Shown: positions 23,803-29,043 of the stretch, piece after piece | Layout: every line of letters begins with the position of its first letter | How positions within the stretch are numbered: the first letter of the stretch is position 1 | Source: JAFDZO01 sp041859205 | GTDB lineage: Bacteria > Bacteroidota > Ignavibacteria > Tepidaquicellales > Tepidaquicellaceae | NCBI GenBank assembly: GCA_041859205.1 | Contig: JBHEKU010000158.1 | Location: 1-29,043 of the forward strand | Reading direction: 5' to 3' | DNA length: 29,043 nt | The notes under the pieces: generated by a model | Database searches by the model: none | Told to the model about the DNA's origin: nothing | Seen by the model: the letters and a program-made list of their open reading frames with translations, nothing else | Made by a program: the position numbers and the translations under genes

Positions 23803-23869
23803 AGAGGGCTCCTTCTGACCGGCAAGTCAATTAGCATTTGGAATTTTATTCCTTCTGCCGAAGCCCTCT
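23803..23869 (+). ncRNA. Long-closing structured RNA element / terminator between secreted-protein genes
   Basis: AGAGGGCT (23803-23810) pairs perfectly with AGCCCTCT (23862-23869). CGGCA (23820-23824) pairs with TGCCG (23856-23860), and GGAAT-TTT-ATTCC (23840-23852) forms a hairpin. It is followed by TATTTTTAAATTT and lies 27 bp upstream of the next ATG. It may terminate the upstream gene, regulate the downstream gene, or both. The plan resembles 19048-19143. Confidence 0.45.
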
Positions 23870-23895
23870 TATTTTTAAATTTAAATAATAAAATA

Positions 23896-26424
23896 ATGAA
23901 AACAAAATCATTTTTAGTTTTCGTTCCCGCTGTATTATTTTTATTTTTATCCGCGAGTGTATTTTCACAGACGGATTGTCCTATGAGCGAGCTTTATCCA
24001 AGTGTAGCAGCCTCGCTTTCTGTCGAAGGAGGTTTATATAAACCTCATAGAACCGATTTATCTGAAGGTTCAGCAGCTCCCTCTGAAGCCAGATTAAACA
24101 TTATTATGGTATTTACGAGCTTTCCTGATGATGATGCAGCTGAAAACTGGCCTCAGCATTCAGCTCCTAATTACATGAACAATTTACTGGCACTATCTAA
24201 AAGCCCATCAGGCAATTTTTGGGATAGATACAGCAGCTCAACTGAAATGGTATCGGACTATTATCAGGAGCTTAGTCTTGGAAAGCTGCATGTAACGGGG
24301 ATTACAAGATTTTATGAGTTTCAGCATAACAGGAGTTACTACTATACAAATCCGGCTCCTTATGTTGCAGAAGGAATAATGAATGAAGAATTATATGAGT
24401 GGCTGAAAACTGACAATACAATTGTTTGGAGTGATTACGATTTATGGAAACAGGTTTCGGAAGGAAATTTTAAATATGCACCTCTTGCTACAGGACAAAA
24501 TGATCATAACATTGATATGTTAATGATGATACGAAAATATAATCCCGGAGTTATTGACATAAATCATCCTGAATACAGACGTCATGCAGGAATTGCAGGT
24601 CTAGACAGTCCGGATAAAAAAATTGATGTAAATAATAATTTATGGATAAGAAATTCTTATGACGGAAACGGCTCGGGTTTAGTTGTTCAGGGGAATTTTG
24701 CTTCAGGACCAATCGGCTTCAGCAGACTTTTCGGAGAAATAATACATGAGTACGGGCATTTTTTATGGGGTTTTCATTCATCTACAGGAACTATGACATC
24801 GAAAGGAGGAATATCAATAAATGATTTTTACGGTAGCCCTTTTGAAAAAATAAAATTGGGATACTTAGCCCCCGATGTAATCACAACTTTTCCAGCAGTA
24901 AATAAAACTCTCGGGGATATCTCAAACAGAAGCTCCAATAACCAAATACTCAAAGTTCCTATCTCAAGCTCAGAGTATTTTTTAGTTACAAACAGAAGAA
25001 AAGTTTCTATATATGATGTTCCAATGTTAGGTGATACAACTAATTTGAGTCCGTATAAAAATACAGGAAGTATGGGTGCCGGTGTTTATATTTACCATGG
25101 CAGGGACAACTCCTGGTATCCACAGGATCAGGATGACGAGTGTGCTGACGGAATCTGGGATTGGGAAGTAAGTGGTACGACGACACCTGACTGGTCAACT
25201 TCTCAAAATATTCCGATTCTTAAAAGAAGTGGAATACCTAGTCCTGTATTAAATGATGAAAATCCACCTTTTGATCAAGTATACACCTTATTGGATAATA
25301 AAGATGGTATTTCTGGACGATATAATCAGGGTGGTGCGTGGTTTAGCTTAGGAAAACGCCATACTACATTAGGTGAATTAGGAACAGATAAAATATATAC
25401 AAATTATCCGGACTGGTGGACTTCACGAGAGTGGTTTGGAGATAGATTTGATGCATGGAATTTGGGCTACAATGAACTTTTTTCTCCTTATTCTAATCCT
25501 AATACGAATGATTGGAATAATTCTAATACGGGAACAAACGGTTATGGAACAGGTATTTTTATTTACTATAAAAGTTTAAGTGGGACTACAGCAAATTTTG
25601 ATATCTACAAAGCAACAGACCAAACTTCACTCAATAGTATTTTAGCCTCAACTCCTCCATCTAAACCAATGATACTTGACATAGAGGAATATTTTGACGG
25701 TACAACCTGTCATCCTAAAATTGTTTGGAGACAAAATACAGAACCCGATATGCGAAGAAATGGAGAGACAAAAGAAACAGAAGAGGTAGTTTACAAAAGA
25801 TATAAAATATACAAATCCCATAAACCTTGGGAAGGAGTTCTACCAAATGATCAGCAGTTTTATCCTGAAAACAAATATACATGTATAGCAACTATTGATG
25901 TTGCCCCGAATACTTTAGATGCTTCTTATGTAGATAACAGTGTCAATTTATTTAGCTGTTCATATTATAATACAATGCCATACGGAACTTCTTATCCTGT
26001 ACGTTACAGAGTTCAAGCTGTTGATAATACAAATTGGGGTTCAGTGTTATCTGATTTAAGGCAGACTCATGGAATAGATACAGAGGAAGGAGAGCCTATC
26101 GATCCGCCTGAAGGAAGACCAGGACATTTAACTGAGAATGAGCCTGAAAACCTTATGCCAAGTAAATATAATTTGTATCAAAACTACCCTAATCCATTTA
26201 ACCCTGTTACAAACATTCAATTCGATTTACCTAAAGATGAATTCGTTACAATAAAAATTTATGATATAGTAGGTAAAGAAGTGGCTGTTCTTGTAAATAA
26301 TTTCAGACAAGCAGGAAGCCACTTAGTTTCTTTTGATGGAAGTAAACTCGGAAGCGGAATTTACTTTTATAGAATAGAAACAAGAGATTTCTTGCAGACA
26401 AAACGAATGATTTTAATGAAGTAA
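23896..26424 (+). CDS. Secreted M6-like zinc metalloprotease with T9SS sorting domain
   Basis: An 842-residue protein. It has a signal peptide (SFLVFVPAVLFLFLSASVFS), an M6/immune-inhibitor-A-like catalytic domain with the early FWDRYSSSTEMVSDYYQELS segment (108-127) typical of M6 peptidases, and a zinc site HEYGHFLWGFH at 284-294 (H284, E285, H288, H294). A Trp/Asp-rich middle follows (about 400-570), then a fibronectin-like segment (about 590-720: PPSKPMILDIEEYFDG ... KYKIYKSHKPW-like) and a sorting domain (about 755-842: YNLYQNYPNPFNPVTNIQF ... SGIYFYRIE ... TKRMILMK). Expected to be exported by T9SS to the surface or medium to degrade proteins. The catalytic residues are present, so probably active; substrate unknown. 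Bidirectional terminator after the stop. Confidence 0.87.
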   Translation: MKTKSFLVFVPAVLFLFLSASVFSQTDCPMSELYPSVAASLSVEGGLYKPHRTDLSEGSAAPSEARLNIIMVFTSFPDDDAAENWPQHSAPNYMNNLLALSKSPSGNFWDRYSSSTEMVSDYYQELSLGKLHVTGITRFYEFQHNRSYYYTNPAPYVAEGIMNEELYEWLKTDNTIVWSDYDLWKQVSEGNFKYAPLATGQNDHNIDMLMMIRKYNPGVIDINHPEYRRHAGIAGLDSPDKKIDVNNNLWIRNSYDGNGSGLVVQGNFASGPIGFSRLFGEIIHEYGHFLWGFHSSTGTMTSKGGISINDFYGSPFEKIKLGYLAPDVITTFPAVNKTLGDISNRSSNNQILKVPISSSEYFLVTNRRKVSIYDVPMLGDTTNLSPYKNTGSMGAGVYIYHGRDNSWYPQDQDDECADGIWDWEVSGTTTPDWSTSQNIPILKRSGIPSPVLNDENPPFDQVYTLLDNKDGISGRYNQGGAWFSLGKRHTTLGELGTDKIYTNYPDWWTSREWFGDRFDAWNLGYNELFSPYSNPNTNDWNNSNTGTNGYGTGIFIYYKSLSGTTANFDIYKATDQTSLNSILASTPPSKPMILDIEEYFDGTTCHPKIVWRQNTEPDMRRNGETKETEEVVYKRYKIYKSHKPWEGVLPNDQQFYPENKYTCIATIDVAPNTLDASYVDNSVNLFSCSYYNTMPYGTSYPVRYRVQAVDNTNWGSVLSDLRQTHGIDTEEGEPIDPPEGRPGHLTENEPENLMPSKYNLYQNYPNPFNPVTNIQFDLPKDEFVTIKIYDIVGKEVAVLVNNFRQAGSHLVSFDGSKLGSGIYFYRIETRDFLQTKRMILMK

Positions 26425-26488
26425 CAACATAATTTATAAGATTAGTCAATATCAGGCCAAGCTTTAATTTCAGTTTATAGCAATAATA

Positions 26489-26520
26489 AAACGCCCTATG
26501 GTAACATGGGGCGTTTTTAA
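26489..26520. terminator. Bidirectional intrinsic terminator between convergent genes
   Basis: AAACGCCCTATG - GTAA - CATGGGGCGTTT: a 12-bp stem with GTAA loop and T-runs on both strands, between the convergent metalloprotease and primase-like genes. Confidence 0.85.
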
Positions 26521-26564
26521 TTTAAAGACTTCATATAAGTCAATTTTGAGCTCCAGATGAGGTA

Positions 26565-27374
26565 TCACAAGAGCTTTAGAATATTAATCAATTCTTCATC
26601 TAACATTTCTTTTAATGACTTAGAAAGCAGGGGTGATTTTATAAAACTTGAACCACATAAACGGCTTACAATATTCTGCGGTTCTTTGTGAAATAATAAT
26701 ATGTTTTTAAATCTTTTTAACTCTTCCTCTTGTTCAGCAGTCATAGAATTAGCCAATAGACAAACTACTTCATTAATACCCAACGAAATAATCCTTAATG
26801 CATCGAACGGATCAATTGTAACAATAACAAATTCATTACTCTTAATGTTGTGAGCATTATAGAGTGATCGCTTAAATCCTTTGGGAAAAAACCATGAATT
26901 ATGTTCGGCTTTATATCCAACATACCCCAAATGATTTTCTTTTGAATCGTAAATCTTAAATGCAATTCTTCCTGCCATAACGCTTCTTTGTTTAACATAA
27001 CCGACTTCATATTGCTCTGCTACTTCACGAGTAATACCTCTTTCAATTAAATAATTATGATGTTCAAGAGTGAGGTTAGGGATAGCTCGCTTTGGTGTAT
27101 GCTCATTTTCCCCTGAAAGAAATTGTGCTTTAAGAAGCTTGGCTGCTTCTCTTAAGTCAATGCCGTTTTTGTTAGCAAGAAAATTAATGACTGAACCTTT
27201 AAGGTTTTCATTCTTAGGCGAAAAGAATAAATTCTTTTCTATTGAGACAATGAACTCATCCCCTTTTAACTCCTTATCCGTTCTAGTGAATGGAATGTTA
27301 AGCCAGTTCAATACGTCTTCAAACGAAATCTTTTCACTTATTTCTTTAAAATTTAAGAACTCTTGTTTTGCCAA
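26565..27374 (-). CDS. DnaG-primase-like protein with degenerate zinc and Toprim sites
   Basis: From the TTG at 27374, 269 residues. The first 80 residues follow the fold of the DnaG CHC2 zinc domain (ISFEDVLNWLNIP, FIVSIEKNLFFSPK, KGSVINFLANKNGIDLREA) but have none of its cysteines. Then come the primase-core-like NYLIERGITREVAEQYEVG and a Toprim-like segment VIVTIDPFDALRIISLGINEVV. The Toprim glutamate (EGxxDA) is replaced and the later DxD is not seen (NILLFHKE). TTG start chosen because AAAGGAG lies 9 bp upstream; an upstream ATG (27425) would add 17 residues but has no such site. Such primase relatives occur on plasmids and ICEs. Catalysis is doubtful; a DNA-binding or accessory role is possible. 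Confidence 0.72.
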   Translation of the reverse strand: MAKQEFLNFKEISEKISFEDVLNWLNIPFTRTDKELKGDEFIVSIEKNLFFSPKNENLKGSVINFLANKNGIDLREAAKLLKAQFLSGENEHTPKRAIPNLTLEHHNYLIERGITREVAEQYEVGYVKQRSVMAGRIAFKIYDSKENHLGYVGYKAEHNSWFFPKGFKRSLYNAHNIKSNEFVIVTIDPFDALRIISLGINEVVCLLANSMTAEQEEELKRFKNILLFHKEPQNIVSRLCGSSFIKSPLLSKSLKEMLDEELINILKLL

Positions 27375-27383
27375 GGTGCAAAC

Positions 27384-27390
27384 TCCTTTC
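27384..27390 (-). promoter_or_regulatory. Shine-Dalgarno site deciding the TTG start at 27374
   Basis: On the minus strand AAAGGAG lies 9 bp upstream of TTG. Few genes in this window have such a clear site, which favours this start over the upstream ATG. Confidence 0.6.
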
Positions 27391-27444
27391 TGTTTTAAGT
27401 TTGCCTTTATTATACCATATTGCAAAGCAGTACAAGAGAAAACA

Positions 27445-27482
27445 AAAAGGTCAGCATCCGGTTTATTGGAGGCAGACCTTTT
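27445..27482 (-). terminator. Intrinsic terminator ending the 27.5 kb RNA region
   Basis: An 8-bp outer stem AAAAGGTC / GACCTTTT has an inner TCC/GGA pairing and is followed on the minus strand by TTTTTGTTTTC. It lies just downstream of the closed RNA structure 27491-27686 and upstream of the primase-like gene. Confidence 0.7.
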
Positions 27483-27490
27483 GTTTTAAA

Positions 27491-27686
27491 AGTAAACTGC
27501 AAACATACATAGAAGTTTGTTTGTCGACCTACCTCCTATGATACACCTAAGCTCGCCGAGGTCGTCTCTGCTACAATCGTTTGGGGGCGGATTACCGCTT
27601 CTGCCTTTTACAGCTTAGACGATTAGCAAATAACAGCTCGCTTATATCATTGGACTAATGCCCGATAATCATGATAGCAGTTTACT
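27491..27686 (-). ncRNA. Candidate structured non-coding RNA with pseudoknot
   Basis: A roughly 230-bp gap with no ORF is unusually GC-rich for this window. AGTAAACTGC (27491-27500) pairs with GCAGTTTACT (27677-27686) to close a 196-nt domain. Inside it, CTAAGCT (27547-27553) pairs with AGCTTAG (27612-27618), while AATCGT (27575-27580) pairs with ACGATT (27619-27624), which together make an H-type pseudoknot. GCGG-ATTA-CCGC (27587-27598) is a hairpin. A terminator follows on the minus strand, giving the likely orientation. It lies between a TraD-like ATPase and a primase-like gene, so an element-borne regulatory RNA or an oriT-related structure is possible. I match it to no known RNA class. 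Confidence 0.5.
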
Positions 27687-27717
27687 AAAGTAATTATATC
27701 AGATTGAATAAATCCAA

Positions 27718-29043
27718 TTAATAGCTAATCCATTCTTCACCTAAGAAATTGTAGACAGCAACGTTTTCTTCTTGAGGAAAGTTGTCTTTGGATAGGGTAT
27801 GTTTTGTATCGGAAAGAGGTTCACTGATTTGTTTATCCACGGGTAATGAGGATTGTATTGCTACAGAAGATTGAAAATTTAAAATATGCTGTACATTAAT
27901 ATCAGGCACTTCAGTGAGTTTTGGCGGGAATGTTTCTATTAAAATATTGTCAGTTCCGATCCGAAGCCATGCCTGATATTTCGGAAGATTGAATACGTCC
28001 TGTTTTTTCGCTCCGAAGATAGGCGCAAAGCGGGTCGCCTCTTCATCGCCGCACCTGAAGCAAATTTGAGTACTGACTGTTCCGAAAATATCACTTAGAA
28101 TATTTCTAGGGATTTGGTGAAAGGTCTGATGAGCCAGTGTGAATCCTACATTCGAGCTGCGGCTTCGTGCTAATAATTCTGTAAACAAATTAGATACAAC
28201 AATCTGAAATTCATCTACATAAACGAGTAATGGTTTTTCTTTCTTCTTCGAGAACTCACAATACGATAAGACGGCATATACAATTAAGTTAGTAAGATAA
28301 ATTCGGCTGTTTCCGTTCATCCGTGAAGTATCTACTAGTACTACTTTTCCTTGTTCAACAATATCCGATAAATCAAATTCATTTTTACCAATAACAAAAT
28401 CTCTCATTTCTCCGGTGGAGATTTCCATGAGACGTGATGACACTCTTTTAGCGCAGTCAAGCTTATCTCTGTACTTGTTGCCGGGACTGTCAAATTCTCT
28501 CCAGTAAATATATTCATCACTCAATGGATTCAGTTCTGCTCTTACTTTTTCTCTCACAGCGGAATACAGAAGAAATTTTGTAAGGTAATCCAGATTTTTA
28601 TCTTCTTTCCTGGTAATAGTTCGCATTGCCATGCTAATGATCTCTCTCATAAGCACTGTGCTTTCGGGATTGGAAGATGTAAGCGTTATGAGAACATCTA
28701 ATATTTGAATGAACTCCTGAATAAGGTTATCTAGTCTAAAGCCTTCCTTATCAAGAGGGTTTATTACAACTGGGCTTTCTATTGATATGTATTGAACTCT
28801 GGATTTGTCCGAAGCAAGCTGATACAATTTTTTTACGCTATCGCCTTTCGGGTCAATAAAGATTGTAGCTACTCCGTATTCAATGTCATGCAATGCCATA
28901 TTTTCAAGCAGGGAAGATTTTCCCATTCCTGTCTTGCCGACAATATACGTATGCTGAAAGCGTTCCTTAATGTCTGTAATCATCGGAGATTCATGGGAGT
29001 AATCCACTAAGTAGCCAAAGTCGAAGCGATATTTTTTATTCAT
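27718..29043 (-). CDS. TraD/VirD4-like conjugation (type IV coupling) ATPase
   Basis: A 441-residue protein from the ATG that forms the last three bases of the window; an upstream extension cannot be excluded. Walker A is GKTGMGKS at 36-43, followed by the typical IDPKGD (64-69). Walker B is LLVYVDEFQ at 272-280 (D277, E278), followed by LLARSRSSNVGFTLAHQTF (290-308) and a final segment GTDNILIETFPP. This is the compact 400-450 aa type of TraD/TraG/HerA-related ATPase, often called TraM-recognition-domain or type IV secretory coupling protein, that delivers DNA to a conjugation channel. No transmembrane segment is visible at the N-terminus, unlike classical VirD4. It is followed by the RNA region and the primase-like gene on the same strand, which fits an integrative conjugative element or plasmid backbone. 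Confidence 0.87.
   Translation of the reverse strand: MNKKYRFDFGYLVDYSHESPMITDIKERFQHTYIVGKTGMGKSSLLENMALHDIEYGVATIFIDPKGDSVKKLYQLASDKSRVQYISIESPVVINPLDKEGFRLDNLIQEFIQILDVLITLTSSNPESTVLMREIISMAMRTITRKEDKNLDYLTKFLLYSAVREKVRAELNPLSDEYIYWREFDSPGNKYRDKLDCAKRVSSRLMEISTGEMRDFVIGKNEFDLSDIVEQGKVVLVDTSRMNGNSRIYLTNLIVYAVLSYCEFSKKKEKPLLVYVDEFQIVVSNLFTELLARSRSSNVGFTLAHQTFHQIPRNILSDIFGTVSTQICFRCGDEEATRFAPIFGAKKQDVFNLPKYQAWLRIGTDNILIETFPPKLTEVPDINVQHILNFQSSVAIQSSLPVDKQISEPLSDTKHTLSKDNFPQEENVAVYNFLGEEWISY

Overview
The window is AT-rich DNA from a bacterium of the Bacteroidota/Chlorobiota/Ignavibacteriota (FCB) group, most likely an ignavibacterium. The main evidence is three secreted proteins that end in the type IX secretion (T9SS) sorting domain of the 'NLYQN(F/Y)PNPFNP ... 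TKKMILxK' type, together with a TonB-dependent-receptor-like barrel and few strong Shine-Dalgarno sites. No taxonomic marker gene is present, so this assignment is an inference.

Left and centre (1 to about 14.3 kb) is an accessory, defence-rich region built around tRNA genes. It starts with the end of a HerA-type ATPase (2-562). A 3' fragment of a tRNA-Thr gene with a strong terminator follows (823-911), which looks like the scar of an element lying to the left. Next come a Shedu nuclease (1019-2071) and a GmrSD-type DUF262/DUF1524 restriction protein (2130-4190), then a tyrosine recombinase (4288-5184). Two cargo modules in tandem follow, both on the minus strand. Module B (about 5.4-8.9 kb) is a tight four-gene operon: a membrane-anchored dCTP-deaminase/dUTPase-fold protein, a HAD hydrolase, a GNAT acetyltransferase and a guanylate-kinase-like protein. 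Module A (about 8.9-13.1 kb) has a caspase-Ski2-like helicase fusion, a 69-aa partner and a decayed ORF. Each module ends on its left in a related 145-210 bp repeat (5401-5611 and 8941-9086). On its right, module A abuts the intact tRNA-Lys gene (13124-13196) and module B abuts a tRNA-Lys 3' fragment (8906-8947). This is the pattern expected from serial site-specific integration into tRNA-Lys. Neither module carries its own integrase. A second tyrosine recombinase (13262-14260) sits on the other side of tRNA-Lys.

The middle-right (14.5-26.5 kb) looks like envelope and secretome genes. There is a two-gene minus-strand operon of a secreted coiled-coil protein and an outer-membrane barrel, preceded by an elaborate RNA leader with mutually exclusive pairings and intrinsic terminators. 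A TonB-receptor-like protein follows, then a run of secreted proteins: a small secreted protein, an FG-GAP propeller, two Ycf48/BNR propellers and an M6-like metalloprotease. Several are preceded by long-closing hairpin elements of similar plan. Between the two Ycf48-like genes is a 20-codon relic that joins a signal-peptide start directly to the last residues of a T9SS sorting domain.

The right end (26.5-29.0 kb) is again mobile-element-like. It has a DnaG-like primase homologue lacking the zinc cysteines and the Toprim acid residues, a roughly 196-nt candidate structured RNA with a pseudoknot and its own terminator, and a TraD/VirD4-like conjugation ATPase whose start codon is the last three bases of the window.

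The best candidates for an undescribed system are the DCD-like/HAD/GNAT/kinase operon, the caspase-helicase module, the way both are packaged as integrase-less tRNA-Lys modules, and the two RNA elements at 16.0 kb and 27.6 kb.
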